DNA of 64,000 nucleotides. Source: Gemmatimonadales bacterium UBA2989. Lineage in GTDB: Bacteria > Gemmatimonadota > Gemmatimonadetes > Longimicrobiales > Gaopeijiaceae. Below, one piece after another: positions 48,287-57,987 of this stretch (positions are counted from its first letter, which is position 1; every line of letters begins with the position of its first letter). The notes below the pieces were generated by a model. It was not told the DNA's origin, ran no database searches, and was given only the letters and a program-made list of their open reading frames with translations. A program made the translations under genes and the position numbers. The stretch is taken from contig DEAF01000010.1 of assembly GCA_002346625.1 (NCBI GenBank), positions 10,386-74,385 of the forward strand, read 5' to 3'.

Positions 48287-48532
48287 CTATTCAGGAACTT
48301 CCCAACTCTGTTCCCAAAAATCTTCTTCTTCCTCACGGATCTTATCCAGGTCTAGAGGTGACGGATCATCGGTCAGAAAAACACCGGTATCTTCGATACG
48401 CCGGATTTTGTCATCATCGATTTGCGGGGGTGTGATTTTCAATGATTTCCTTATTCGAATACGCATTGATATCCAAGCATATACAGCGATAACGCCAAGA
48501 ATAAACCAGAGTATAAGCCAGCCAAATCCCAT
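48287..48532 (-). CDS. Small membrane protein of unknown function
   Basis: 81 residues: one N-terminal transmembrane segment (about 3-22, GWLILWFILGVIAVYAWIS), a basic stretch, then an acidic cytoplasmic or periplasmic tail with EEEED. No family recognised. It starts 5 bases after the thrC stop, which supports it as a real cotranscribed gene. Confidence 0.65.
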   Translation of the reverse strand: MGFGWLILWFILGVIAVYAWISMRIRIRKSLKITPPQIDDDKIRRIEDTGVFLTDDPSPLDLDKIREEEEDFWEQSWEVPE

Positions 48533-48537
48533 AATGA

Positions 48538-49728
48538 TTAAATAATAGGGGAAGCACCAGCATATTTGAGCCCGCTGCCAGTATTAAAAAGCACTACCTC
48601 AGCATTGGAATCGAGAGCCCCCATTTCCATAAGTACAGGAACTGCAGCGGCTACCGCTCCACCTTCAGGAGTAGCAAAAATACCGGTGTCCTTACCAATT
48701 ATATCTACCCAATCTGACATATCATGATCTGTTACAGCTACAGCCGCTCCTCCAGACTCACGCACAGCACGGAGAATCAAAAAGTCTCCAACAGCGGCTG
48801 GAACCCTGAGGCCCGATGCATAGGTTGCCGCATTATCCCAAGTAGCGGCCTCCAAGTCTCCACGTTCCCATGCAAGAACCATAGGAGCACATCCAGCAGC
48901 TTGAATTGAAAACATCTTAGGGCGCTCTGGGCCAATCCAACCAAGCGTTTCCATTTCATCGAACGCCTTCCACATCCCGATGAGACCCGTTCCTCCGCCG
49001 GTTGGATATACTATTCCATCTGGCAGACGCCCTCCGAGCTGTTCGAAGATTTCGTAGCCCATAGTCTTCTTGCCTTCCACTCGATAAGGCTCCTTTAGGG
49101 TAGATAGATCAAACCAGCCATGATCTTCTACCCCCTTTTTCACTAACCGTCCACAATCTGTGATTAGACCATTAAGAAGTTGGAGATCTGCCCCAAGCGA
49201 TCTTATCTCAGCAAGGATAGGAGAAGGTGTGTCCATAGGCACAACCACATGGACCGGAATACCTGCCGCCGCACAGTAGGCAGCTGCTGCACTACCAGCA
49301 TTGCCAGCGGAAGGAAGTGCAAGTTCAGTGGCTCCTAATTCTTTAGCTCTAGAAACTGCTAAAGAAAGACCACGATCCTTGAAACTACCAGTAGGGTTCT
49401 GTCCTTCATCCTTGATCCATACCCTTCCGACACCCATTCGAGATGCAAGGCGAGGAGAATCCAACAGTGGTGTCCATCCCTCTCCCAGAGATATTTGGAA
49501 ATCTCGGTTACGAACCGGTAACACCTCTTCATACCGCCATAGATCTGATCGTTTTCCTGATAGATCTGATAGATGTAATCTAGAACGTAAAGAACTCAGA
49601 TCGTAACGTGCAAAATATGGTTTCCCGGCAACCGAAAGGCCTTGGAGAGATTCGCTTTCTACGGTATCCCCAGTATATGTGCACTCCAAGTGCGTAGCTC
49701 CTGGTAGAAACTGCAATTTGTCACCCAT
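48538..49728 (-). CDS. thrC: Threonine synthase (PLP-dependent)
   Basis: 396 residues, PLP-dependent fold type II. The Schiff-base Lys is in PTGSFKDRGLS and the cofactor phosphate loop appears in TGGGTGLIGMW. The N-terminal part (about 1-70) and the LGEGWTPL motif are characteristic of threonine synthase, with SAGNAGSAAAAY next to it. It makes threonine from O-phosphohomoserine. A related threonine dehydratase-like activity cannot be excluded, but the N-terminal domain favours ThrC. Confidence 0.9.
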   Translation of the reverse strand: MGDKLQFLPGATHLECTYTGDTVESESLQGLSVAGKPYFARYDLSSLRSRLHLSDLSGKRSDLWRYEEVLPVRNRDFQISLGEGWTPLLDSPRLASRMGVGRVWIKDEGQNPTGSFKDRGLSLAVSRAKELGATELALPSAGNAGSAAAAYCAAAGIPVHVVVPMDTPSPILAEIRSLGADLQLLNGLITDCGRLVKKGVEDHGWFDLSTLKEPYRVEGKKTMGYEIFEQLGGRLPDGIVYPTGGGTGLIGMWKAFDEMETLGWIGPERPKMFSIQAAGCAPMVLAWERGDLEAATWDNAATYASGLRVPAAVGDFLILRAVRESGGAAVAVTDHDMSDWVDIIGKDTGIFATPEGGAVAAAVPVLMEMGALDSNAEVVLFNTGSGLKYAGASPII

Positions 49729-49883
49729 AAAGCCTCAGTATAGCCGATTGTTACTTAAGCAAGTGATCAAGATAGTAGCCCTTTCTATTCTAGATTGATC
49801 GAGAATAACATATTCTCCTATAGGGTAAATATGGATTATAAATTTATTCTAAAAATTCAAAATATTTATATTTCATGAGATAT

Positions 49884-49910
49884 GGGAACTATATAATAAG
49901 CGACACCGTA
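49884..49910 (+). promoter_or_regulatory. ECF-type promoter candidate upstream of the sigma gene
   Basis: GGGAACT at 49884-49890 is followed after 16 bases by CGTA at 49907-49910, the GAAC...CGT pattern of many ECF sigma promoters. It lies 78 bases before the sigma-factor ATG and may give autoregulation. A TATAAT overlaps it at 49892-49897 and could serve a housekeeping promoter instead. Confidence 0.4.
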
Positions 49911-49987
49911 TCTAAATATGCACTATCCGGACAACCCTAAATAGCTAAATCAACATCAAAAGTTAGGAATATTTAAGTACTTAAATT

Positions 49988-50551
49988 ATGAACGAATCTC
50001 AATTGATACGAAAAGCCATCCAGGGTGATGGCTCTGCCATACGCTCACTGTATGAGCGTTACTCCCCTAGAGTATATGCCGTAGTACGTAGAATCGCAGG
50101 AGATGATGATTTAGGGAATGATTGTGCACAAGAAGCATGGATATCAGCTATCCGTGCTTTGCCAAAGTTTCGTGGAGAAGCACGATTCTCAACCTGGATA
50201 CACCGAATCGCTGTGAATTCAGCCTTGCAGGCCATGAGAAAAGCTGAATCCAGGCAAAAAAGAGAGGTACCCATAACAGAAACAATTGTGGCATCAGAAA
50301 CACCTTCAAGCGATGCATTACTTGCACAGAGATTAGAGTGGGCCCTGGACCGCCTGCCTGGAGGAATGCGTAAAGTCATAATCCTCCACGATGTGGAGGG
50401 CTATACGCACGATGAGATCGGAAAAATGCTAGGAACAGCAGCTGGGACATCCAAGTCCCAACTATTCAAGGCCCGAGGGAAAATGAGGGAGTTGCTTAAG
50501 TCGTTAAATACACAAGATAATCGAGAGGAATCCGAAACATGGAGCATCTGA
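49988..50551 (+). CDS. ECF-type RNA polymerase sigma factor
   Basis: 187 residues with sigma-2 (about 8-80, including DLGNDCAQEAWISAIRAL and FSTWIHRIAVN) and sigma-4 (about 115-170, with EGYTHDEIGKMLG and TSKSQLFKAR). There is no sigma-3, as in the RpoE/ECF class. The next gene overlaps by 13 bases and encodes a membrane protein with an H-x3-C-x2-C motif, the expected anti-sigma. The stimulus is probably envelope or redox stress. Confidence 0.95.
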   Translation: MNESQLIRKAIQGDGSAIRSLYERYSPRVYAVVRRIAGDDDLGNDCAQEAWISAIRALPKFRGEARFSTWIHRIAVNSALQAMRKAESRQKREVPITETIVASETPSSDALLAQRLEWALDRLPGGMRKVIILHDVEGYTHDEIGKMLGTAAGTSKSQLFKARGKMRELLKSLNTQDNREESETWSI

Positions 50552-51195
50552 GCAGCGAAAAGCTGGCTTACCTGGTCGACGAACGTCCCAGTCCCAGCGA
50601 GCGAGCGCACCTGAAATCATGCACACGTTGTTCAGAGGAACTTAACGAATTACGGATTCAATCTCACAACTTGCTAGAGCTAGCTGCCCTTAGGCCATCT
50701 CCAGACAATTGGGAGTCTCTAGAAACACGCCTGGTAAACGAGGGATTGATCCGCAATAAACAAGAGAGGTTTCGTCGTTTCGGTATAACCGCATTGCCGA
50801 TTTGGATCCAAGCCACAGCAGCTATATTACTGTTTCTAGGAGGAGCCGGTTTTGGCTTGAATATAGGAAAAGATGAGACATCCAATGCATTGTCCCTTGA
50901 TAAGATCATAGCTTCTACACCAGAGATAGAGACTGCCGATGAAGCAGCTCGTGCTGTGGTATTAGCCGAGCAAGCATACATGCAAGCTCTTTTACACTTC
51001 CGCCAATTTTCCGACAAGGATGATGAGAATCAGATGGATGACCCCCTAAACCGTGTGGAAGCACTTGAGGGGCTTCTCGTCGCAAGTCAAGAAGCATTAC
51101 GCCTAGCACCTACAGATCCTTTGTTCAATGGACTCCTCATTAACGTCCTATCACAACGTCAAGAGATGCTTAAGCAAATCTCAGAAAGCCGTTAA
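50539..51195 (+). CDS. Membrane-anchored anti-sigma factor (zinc-finger type)
   Basis: 218 residues. The N-terminal cytoplasmic part holds HLKSCTRCSEEL, matching the HxxxCxxC of the anti-sigma zinc-finger domain. One transmembrane span lies at about 88-112 (IWIQATAAILLFLGG). The remaining part is periplasmic and helical, with no recognised domain. The overlap with the sigma gene and a ribosome binding site (AGAGGA) inside its 3' end imply coupled synthesis. It probably holds the sigma factor inactive until a signal is sensed. Confidence 0.87.
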   Translation: MEHLSSEKLAYLVDERPSPSERAHLKSCTRCSEELNELRIQSHNLLELAALRPSPDNWESLETRLVNEGLIRNKQERFRRFGITALPIWIQATAAILLFLGGAGFGLNIGKDETSNALSLDKIIASTPEIETADEAARAVVLAEQAYMQALLHFRQFSDKDDENQMDDPLNRVEALEGLLVASQEALRLAPTDPLFNGLLINVLSQRQEMLKQISESR

Positions 51196-51222
51196 AAACA
51201 ACCCTTAACAGTGATGCTGTAT

Positions 51223-52437
51223 TTACTCGTATCGTAACGCATCAATGGGATTAAGCTTGGCTGCACGTTGAGCTGGCCAGATACCAAAAAACAACCCTAT
51301 GCCAGCTGAAAATCCAAGAGCTGTGAGCACTGCTTCTGGCACCACTACCGTATCCCAATTAGCTATTCGACTAAGAACTTCTGCTCCCCCAACACCAACT
51401 ATAACACCTAGAATTCCACCCATAAAACACAACACCAGAGCCTCTATAAGAAACTGAAAAAGAATAGCTTTCTTGGTAGCACCTAGAGCTTTTCGGATGC
51501 CAATTTCACGCGTCCTTTCCGTCACGCTTACCAGCATAATGTTCATGATACCAATACCGCCAACGATCAAGCTTATAGCAGCAATGCCCGCTAACAGCAT
51601 AGTGAATGTCTGGGTGGTCGCGGTGAAGGCACCAATCAAATCACTCGCATTACGAATGCTGAAATCAGCGTTGTCACCTGGCCTGACTTTGTGCTCACGC
51701 CTAAGTATTCGGTCTATATCAGCAAAAGCAGCATCCATAGCATTTGTTGACGAAACCTGTGCATATATTGAAGAAAGCCTTCGGCGGCCACCGAAAACTC
51801 TGAACTGAGCGGTAGAGGTCGGTATAAACACTTCGTCGTCTGGTCGGAACCAACCAGCATCACCCTTCTCTTCTAGAACACCTAAGACTTCGAATGGCTG
51901 CCCCCGTATTTGGATTTTATTCCCAACAAGCAGGGATCCCGTAGTCCCTAACTCTTCAGCTACAGCTGATCCAAGTATGGCCACACGCCTCCTGCCCTGG
52001 ACATGGCCCTGATCAAACATCTCACCATGTTCAATATTAAGATTGTACATACCGAAATATTCAGGCCATACACCACGTACTTGGTTGTTGGAATTCCAAC
52101 GGAGATAAGCTAGTTGTACGCGTGAACTTAATTCTGGAGATATGCTAAGCGTTCCTCCACTTCGATCTCGTAGAGCCTCGGCATCTTCCACTGTGAGGTC
52201 TTCGGTTTCACCTGTGGCTACTCCTCCCCAATGCCGTTGTCCAGCTCGGATCGTTAGGACATTGGTGCCCATTTTGGATATCTGTTCCTCTATACGACGC
52301 TGGGCTCCCTCTCCAAGTGCTACCATAGCGATGACAGCAGATACACCAATTATGATTCCTAAGGTCGTCAGAAATGATCGGAGCACATTCGCTCGGATCG
52401 CCGTCAATGCTACTCGCAGGATCTCTTTGATCAACAT
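51223..52437 (-). CDS. MacB-type ABC transporter permease (FtsX fold)
   Basis: About 404 residues from the ATG at 52437, chosen because MLIKEILRVAL matches MacB-type N termini; a GTG at 52467 would add ten residues. It has one N-terminal span (about 20-40), the MacB periplasmic core domain, and three C-terminal spans with VTERTREIGIRKALGA. The ATPase is a separate polypeptide, unlike E. coli MacB. It couples ATP use to periplasmic conformational change in a tripartite efflux pump. It is the last gene of the tolC-ABC-macA-macB operon and is convergent with the anti-sigma gene. Confidence 0.93.
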   Translation of the reverse strand: MLIKEILRVALTAIRANVLRSFLTTLGIIIGVSAVIAMVALGEGAQRRIEEQISKMGTNVLTIRAGQRHWGGVATGETEDLTVEDAEALRDRSGGTLSISPELSSRVQLAYLRWNSNNQVRGVWPEYFGMYNLNIEHGEMFDQGHVQGRRRVAILGSAVAEELGTTGSLLVGNKIQIRGQPFEVLGVLEEKGDAGWFRPDDEVFIPTSTAQFRVFGGRRRLSSIYAQVSSTNAMDAAFADIDRILRREHKVRPGDNADFSIRNASDLIGAFTATTQTFTMLLAGIAAISLIVGGIGIMNIMLVSVTERTREIGIRKALGATKKAILFQFLIEALVLCFMGGILGVIVGVGGAEVLSRIANWDTVVVPEAVLTALGFSAGIGLFFGIWPAQRAAKLNPIDALRYE

Positions 52438-52484
52438 TACTAAAATAACTCTGCGATTGCTGAACACCGATGCTGGATCACAAT

Positions 52485-53867
52485 TTAGCTACCCCCAAAA
52501 GGATTAGTGCGGGAACGGATTCTCTGTATAAATTCATCCTGTGCCGCCCTGAGTTGAGCAGCTCCGACAAGGGCTACCCTTTCACCACTCTTTACACCAC
52601 TCACCACTTGGGTATAATCCCAATCGTTCAGACCTGTCATCACAACCCGTGGTTCAATCTCCCCAGAATCTTCAACCACGAATAAAACAGCAGCCCTATA
52701 GTCTCTACCTGTCAATCTGCCCTCCATCTGACCCCGACTACCTGATAGAGACATATCCCGTCCACGTCCAACCCTATCACCCCTAACCACCCCTGGTCTT
52801 TCCTGCTCACTTTCCGAAGCCGTGGATTCGCCACTGCGTCCAGGTCTAGCATCCGAATTTCCACCCCTAGGCCCAGACCCACCACGCATACCAGAAAACA
52901 TACTTCGCATGTCGACAGCATCCTCTGGAAGTCCAAGAACCACAGCTGCAGCTTGAACTTCTTGCGGAGTCACAACAGCTGTATTAGGTACCAAGAATAC
53001 AGAATTAGCATTGGCAATCTCGACTTCCACCTCAGCATTCATCCCAGGTCTAAGAAGCCTAGAGCTATTATCGATACTCACAATCACTGGGAACATGGTC
53101 ACATTCTGTTGAACTACGGCTTGAGGTTCAATCTTCTCGACTTTACCTATAAAAACACTATCTGGATAAGCCTCTACTACTACAGAAGTCCGCATTCCAT
53201 CACGTATTTCTCCCATATCAGTTTCATCAACAAGAGTACGTACTTGTACTTGTTCCAGATTAGCCATGACCACGAGAACAGTACCGCCAGAAACGTTCTG
53301 AGAAGCTGACTGGATCACTTGGCCTTCCTCAACATTCTTCTCGAGAATGGTTCCAGCCATCGGTGCCCTTATTGTCACATCTCCCAGACGCAATTGAGCA
53401 AGTTCATAGTTGGTTTGTGCTTTAACTAGTGTGGCCCGGGCGTTCGCATACTCAAGGTTTTTGCTCTCGTGTTCTTGTACTGAAATCACACCAGAGCCTA
53501 AAAGTTCTTCGGAACGCTCAAGTTGAGCACGTGCGATCTCTAGGCGGGCCTGGGCAACTTCCAAGTCAGCTTCAGACTGCTCAGACGCATTTCTCACATC
53601 ACGTGGATCGATCTCCGCAAGAAGTGCCCCAGACTCAACCTGATCACCAACATCAACATATATACTCAGAATATCCCCCGAAGCCTTAGATTTTACCTCT
53701 ACCTCACGGATAGGCTCCACATTTCCAGTGGCCTCAGCTTTGATCATCAGATCCCCTAGCTCTACGGCTGCTGTTTGGATATCTGGTTCATCATCAGCTT
53801 CAGTCTCAGTGCATGCCATCACTAGAAGCACAACCCCAAAGGATATGATCATTCTATTCCAAATCAT
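52485..53867 (-). CDS. Efflux adaptor (MacA/HlyD-family) with Gly/Arg-rich insertion
   Basis: 460 residues. The N-terminal lipobox LVMAC has Cys at 19, so it is a lipoprotein. The HlyD biotinyl-like halves ([20 protein letters not shown] and [13 protein letters not shown]) flank a coiled-coil hairpin (about 98-160); the beta-barrel and membrane-proximal domains follow. A low-complexity Gly/Arg/Ser-rich insertion occupies about 325-385 before the C-terminal strands. It bridges the MacB-type permease and the TolC-like channel. ATGA overlap with the ABC ATPase gene at 53864-53867. Confidence 0.91.
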   Translation of the reverse strand: MIWNRMIISFGVVLLVMACTETEADDEPDIQTAAVELGDLMIKAEATGNVEPIREVEVKSKASGDILSIYVDVGDQVESGALLAEIDPRDVRNASEQSEADLEVAQARLEIARAQLERSEELLGSGVISVQEHESKNLEYANARATLVKAQTNYELAQLRLGDVTIRAPMAGTILEKNVEEGQVIQSASQNVSGGTVLVVMANLEQVQVRTLVDETDMGEIRDGMRTSVVVEAYPDSVFIGKVEKIEPQAVVQQNVTMFPVIVSIDNSSRLLRPGMNAEVEVEIANANSVFLVPNTAVVTPQEVQAAAVVLGLPEDAVDMRSMFSGMRGGSGPRGGNSDARPGRSGESTASESEQERPGVVRGDRVGRGRDMSLSGSRGQMEGRLTGRDYRAAVLFVVEDSGEIEPRVVMTGLNDWDYTQVVSGVKSGERVALVGAAQLRAAQDEFIQRIRSRTNPFGGS

Positions 53868-54571
53868 GCCTGTACCCCTGCTTTATCGTGCAAGAAATCT
53901 TTAGATACTATGCCATCGTGGAGATGAATCTGTCTCTTAGAGTAGGCTGCAATATCTTTTTCATGAGTTACTAATACAATAGTCTGTCCACTATTATTGA
54001 GATCCACTAAAACAGCCATCATCTCTTCCCCTGTTACAGAGTCAAGATTCCCGGTGGGCTCATCCGCAAGAAGCAGGGCTGGGTTGTTAATTAGAGCCCT
54101 AGCAACCGCTACCCTCTGTCGCTGTCCTCCGGAAAGCTCAGGGGGACGGTGATCCATACGGTCTCCAAGTTTCACTAACTCTAGTTTCTCTTTAGCCCTT
54201 TGTCTCCGTTCTTTGGCACCGACACCAGCATATATCAAAGGAAGTTCGACGTTGTGTAGCGCCGTAGCTCTTGGCAGAAGATTAAAAGTTTGAAATACAA
54301 AACCGATCTCTTGATTACGAATACGAGCAAGATCGTCGTCAGACAGGTCGCTAACTTGAATGCCATTGAGCCAGTATTGGCCTTCAGTAGGTGTGTCCAA
54401 GCATCCTATAAGATTCATTAAGGTTGACTTGCCGCTTCCTGACGGACCCATAATGGATACAAACTCGCCCGAGTTGATCTCTATATTAACCCCCCTCAGA
54501 GCTCGAACTGTTTCAGAACCAAGTATATAGTATTTCTTTAGGCCATCGGTCTGGATTATTAGCTCGCTCAC
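53864..54571 (-). CDS. ABC transporter ATPase (MacB/LolD type)
   Basis: 235 residues. Walker A is GPSGSGKST, the signature [15 protein letters not shown], Walker [13 protein letters not shown], and the H-loop VTHE. It belongs to the MacB/LolD/FtsE clade that energises FtsX-fold permeases. It overlaps both neighbours by 4 bases, consistent with a tightly coupled four-gene operon. Confidence 0.95.
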   Translation of the reverse strand: MSELIIQTDGLKKYYILGSETVRALRGVNIEINSGEFVSIMGPSGSGKSTLMNLIGCLDTPTEGQYWLNGIQVSDLSDDDLARIRNQEIGFVFQTFNLLPRATALHNVELPLIYAGVGAKERRQRAKEKLELVKLGDRMDHRPPELSGGQRQRVAVARALINNPALLLADEPTGNLDSVTGEEMMAVLVDLNNSGQTIVLVTHEKDIAAYSKRQIHLHDGIVSKDFLHDKAGVQA

Positions 54572-55890
54572 ATATCCCTCCCCAAAATTGCCTCGAGATC
54601 CGCACGTGCTAGAACATAATCATAACGTGCATTCACCAGATCAACCCTGGCTTGATCCGCAGCAATCTGGCTTGTGATGACGTCCAATATTATTGCCACA
54701 TCAGCTTCATACCTTATCCTTGTAATCCTAAGATCCTCCTCTGCCACACTCACTGCTTCCTCAGCTATCTCTATAGCCATCTCAGCCACCTCTAAAGCTC
54801 TCAGCGATGCATCAGCTGCCTGGTAAGAAGCCAACCTGGTATCATCTTCTTCAAGCCGTGCTAAGCGCGTAGAATATTCCGCTCGTACAACATTAGCCTT
54901 ACGACTGAATCCGTTGAAAAGTGGATAACTGAGGTTGAAGTTGAGATTCCAACTCCCAACTCCTCCATTAAAAGAAGCACCTTGATTAGCCCAGCCATAC
55001 CCACTAGTTAAACTAAGGCTAGGAATATATGCTTTCTTAAAAAATGAATACTCCTTCTTTGCTACAGTTGTAGCAGCTTCAGCCGCTAAAACTGAAGGAG
55101 CCTGATATTCAGCTATCTGGAGCAATTCTGTATCAGTCATGGGGAGTGGTTTCGGGGTAAGATCATCTGTGACAACCGGAATCACCGGTTCAGGCTCCCC
55201 TATTTGTCGGCCTAGGCTGAACCGGGCTGCTCGTGTTGCAATTTCCGAGTTGAGTACAACCTGACGAGCATTAATCAGTTCAAGACGAGCTCTCAATGTA
55301 TCCGACACCGTCCCTACACCAACCCTAAACTGAGTTCGGGTCATCTCTAGTATTTTGTTTGCCTGATCCACACGGAGATTTGCAACCTCTAAAAGTTCCT
55401 CTTGCCGAAGAGCTTGGAAGAATAAATTCTTAACCTGAAGAATAACTGCAAAGCGCTGATCCTCACGCTGAGCTTCTGCCGCTGTGAAACCAGCTCTAGC
55501 TCTTCCGAGTTCTGAGAATCTCTGACCGCCACGGAAAATGTCGTAGCGAGCATTTAATCCAGCGTTGTAGAAGTTGGAACTTCCCGACACTAGTCTATCT
55601 GTTCCAACATCAAATCTTTCTGTACTCCTGACAGACATTCCTGAGCTAGTAGAAAGTGTGGGTATAAATGATCCTAATGCCATCCTTTTAGATTCTTGAG
55701 CATTAATAACTAATTGCTCTGATTGAGCTAAAAGTGGGCTCCTGGAAAGAGCCTGTATGATGGCATCACTAAGAGTAATGCGTGTGGCACTCGGATCTAA
55801 AATTGCCCGTTCTTGTCCAGTCCCGGGTGTACTCAGAACCACTAAAGCACTAAGTGCAAAAGCTAAGCGTATGATCATTGGGGCTACCAT
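54568..55890 (-). CDS. TolC-like outer-membrane efflux protein
   Basis: 440 residues. The signal peptide (about 5-25, ending TPGTGQ) precedes two outer-membrane-efflux-protein repeats with long helices (about 40-225 and 250-435). [15 protein letters not shown] and [15 protein letters not shown] are typical. It forms the trimeric channel through the outer membrane for the ABC-MacA-MacB system. An ATG four codons downstream may be the true start. Confidence 0.92.
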   Translation of the reverse strand: MVAPMIIRLAFALSALVVLSTPGTGQERAILDPSATRITLSDAIIQALSRSPLLAQSEQLVINAQESKRMALGSFIPTLSTSSGMSVRSTERFDVGTDRLVSGSSNFYNAGLNARYDIFRGGQRFSELGRARAGFTAAEAQREDQRFAVILQVKNLFFQALRQEELLEVANLRVDQANKILEMTRTQFRVGVGTVSDTLRARLELINARQVVLNSEIATRAARFSLGRQIGEPEPVIPVVTDDLTPKPLPMTDTELLQIAEYQAPSVLAAEAATTVAKKEYSFFKKAYIPSLSLTSGYGWANQGASFNGGVGSWNLNFNLSYPLFNGFSRKANVVRAEYSTRLARLEEDDTRLASYQAADASLRALEVAEMAIEIAEEAVSVAEEDLRITRIRYEADVAIILDVITSQIAADQARVDLVNARYDYVLARADLEAILGRDM

Positions 55891-55970
55891 ATTTAATTTT
55901 TGAATAGTAATCAGTAGTACTTTTAGATGAATCTACCTTGATAATTGTTAAATACACAGATAACCAAAGA

Positions 55971-56309
55971 TCAAGAAGATTCCGCTAGTGAAAGCAGGTT
56001 TTCTAGATCTAAATCGTGCAGGTCATCTATAGATTTACAGGGTGTGATCAGATCATACTGTGCCACCAAGGGATTTTCAGATCTATAAAAAATAAGATGT
56101 AGAAGCCTGGCACCAGAATCCGAAGCTGATCCTGTAGAAGTCTGACCAACAACACGTACTATCCACTCAGACCCATCACTATTAAAATGCCGTGAAGGAA
56201 GATCTTCTGTCTCTGTGGGCTCAACTGTTATTTCTTCTGAGGTTTCACTTATAGGTTCTGATTCCCCTAGGGAAATATCTATGTTCTCACGAGAGCTACC
56301 ATTTTCCAC
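55971..56309 (-). CDS. Small protein of unknown function
   Basis: 112 residues. The first 45 are acidic and Ser/Glu/Thr-rich, probably disordered. Residues about 46-112 look folded (SEWIVRVVGQTSTGSASDSG, then LLHLIFYRSENP). There is no signal peptide. I recognise no named domain. It lies 80 bases upstream of the tolC-like gene on the same strand and divergent from the cytochrome gene. Confidence 0.6.
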   Translation of the reverse strand: MENGSSRENIDISLGESEPISETSEEITVEPTETEDLPSRHFNSDGSEWIVRVVGQTSTGSASDSGARLLHLIFYRSENPLVAQYDLITPCKSIDDLHDLDLENLLSLAESS

Positions 56310-56476
56310 AATGTTTTTAGGATGATCCTATTCTAATTTTCTGTGAATTTGTTTCATATTTGTACCAAAGTATGGTTAAATCTTTGAACTAAAGTTTCAA
56401 GGTATTAACCTTTTATATCATAGGACCATGACACTGTCCCAGGTTTTTCAATTCTGTTGAGTTAGAGAGAGCTGAT

Positions 56477-57928
56477 GTGAATATCGCAAATAGTTTCCTG
56501 TTTTGCATAATAATCTTAGGAAATATGGCTTTGATAGCAGCTGTCAAACCTTCTACAACCTTGGACAGTAATACAGATGATTTTCAATTAGCAAACGTGC
56601 GTTACAGTGATGTACAGGGTGTCTTTAATGCTAAATGTGTAAGTTGTCACACTGGACCTAACGCAGCTCGAGGCCTTCGTCTAGAATCGTGGGAAAGTTT
56701 GATCGCAGGATCAGATGAAGGTGAAGCCATCATAGCATATGACTCCTCTCATTCACTGCTTATCGAGCTTATTACCAATCTCGTAGGTGGTCCCCACCCA
56801 CTCGAACTGGATGCCAAGAGTCTAACTGATAATGAGATTTCCTTAATAGAATCTTGGATCAATCAAGGAGCACCTTCTGAATCTGGCAAAATACCGTTCG
56901 CCGATGCGGATCAACTTCTATATGTAGCTAATCAGAGTGAAGCTTTGGTATCAATCATCGATATGGAGACAAATCAGGTAGTACGGAATGTGGATATTAA
57001 ATCTTTCGGATTTCCCGAAAACGCTTCGCCTCACCACATAGCTGTTGAATCAGACGGATCATACTGGTATCTATCCCTAATAGCTTCCAATACGATCCTG
57101 AAGTTAGACCGCCAGAACAATCTAGTGGATAGAATAGATTTCATCCGCCCAGGACTCCTGGCTATCGATCCAAAAAGCGATTATCTCTACGCAGGACGTT
57201 CTATGGCTGCGGTTTCACCACCTCAGGCAATTGGCGTAATAAAACGTTCAGAAATGACCTTTGAAGAAGTAGAGATATTTCTTCCCAGACCCCATGCTCT
57301 AGCAGTTCAACCTTTTACGGGCATGGTCTATACTGGAAGCTTAGCAGTAAATCAGATTGCATCCTTAAATCCTCAAAACGAGGAAATAAATCTTACAAAT
57401 TTGGGAGGCAACCGTCCCCACACTTTAGTGAATTTCGCTATTTCCCCCGATGGCCGATGGATGGTAGGAACTACCGAATTAACTGCTAAAGTACTCATTT
57501 TTGATCTCAATCTATCTCCTAATATGAACCCTGTAGACACAATCGCTGTTAATGCAGCCCCCTGGCATCCAATCTTCACACCTGATGGCAAGTGGGTCTA
57601 CGTTGGCAACAATCGTAATAACACAGTGAATGTTATCGATATGGACAAACGCATTCTTTCTAAAGTCATCGAAGGTGACGGTCTTGCACAACCACACGGT
57701 TCCGCAATTTCTTCCGATGGAAAGTTCGTTTATATATCCAACCGTAATCTCGAAATGTCTGAAGGTCATAGCAAACACGCGAACATGTACGCACCCCGTT
57801 ATAATCTGGGTAACAACTCACGCATAGGTACGGTTGCGGTAATCGATACCAGTACTAAAGAGATCATCAAAGTAATTGAGATTGAAGGGTATGGTTCTGG
57901 AATGGGAACAGCAGCACGAACACCCTAA
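56477..57928 (+). CDS. Exported cytochrome c fused to YVTN-type beta-propeller
   Basis: 483 residues from a GTG start. A hydrophobic signal segment (about 5-24) is followed by one c-type haem motif CVSCH (Cys54, Cys57, His58) in a planctomycete-type cytochrome domain (about 40-130). From about 150 on there are repeated propeller blades with YVANQSEALVSIIDMETNQ, WVYVGNNRNNTVNVIDMDK and similar YVTN/NHL-like segments. It is probably a periplasmic redox or binding protein; the substrate is unknown. Confidence 0.87.
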   Translation: MNIANSFLFCIIILGNMALIAAVKPSTTLDSNTDDFQLANVRYSDVQGVFNAKCVSCHTGPNAARGLRLESWESLIAGSDEGEAIIAYDSSHSLLIELITNLVGGPHPLELDAKSLTDNEISLIESWINQGAPSESGKIPFADADQLLYVANQSEALVSIIDMETNQVVRNVDIKSFGFPENASPHHIAVESDGSYWYLSLIASNTILKLDRQNNLVDRIDFIRPGLLAIDPKSDYLYAGRSMAAVSPPQAIGVIKRSEMTFEEVEIFLPRPHALAVQPFTGMVYTGSLAVNQIASLNPQNEEINLTNLGGNRPHTLVNFAISPDGRWMVGTTELTAKVLIFDLNLSPNMNPVDTIAVNAAPWHPIFTPDGKWVYVGNNRNNTVNVIDMDKRILSKVIEGDGLAQPHGSAISSDGKFVYISNRNLEMSEGHSKHANMYAPRYNLGNNSRIGTVAVIDTSTKEIIKVIEIEGYGSGMGTAARTP

Positions 57929-57987
57929 ACCAATCTTGCGAAGATAAAATCCGAGCCTATAGAACCATATTATTTCTTACAATTCAG

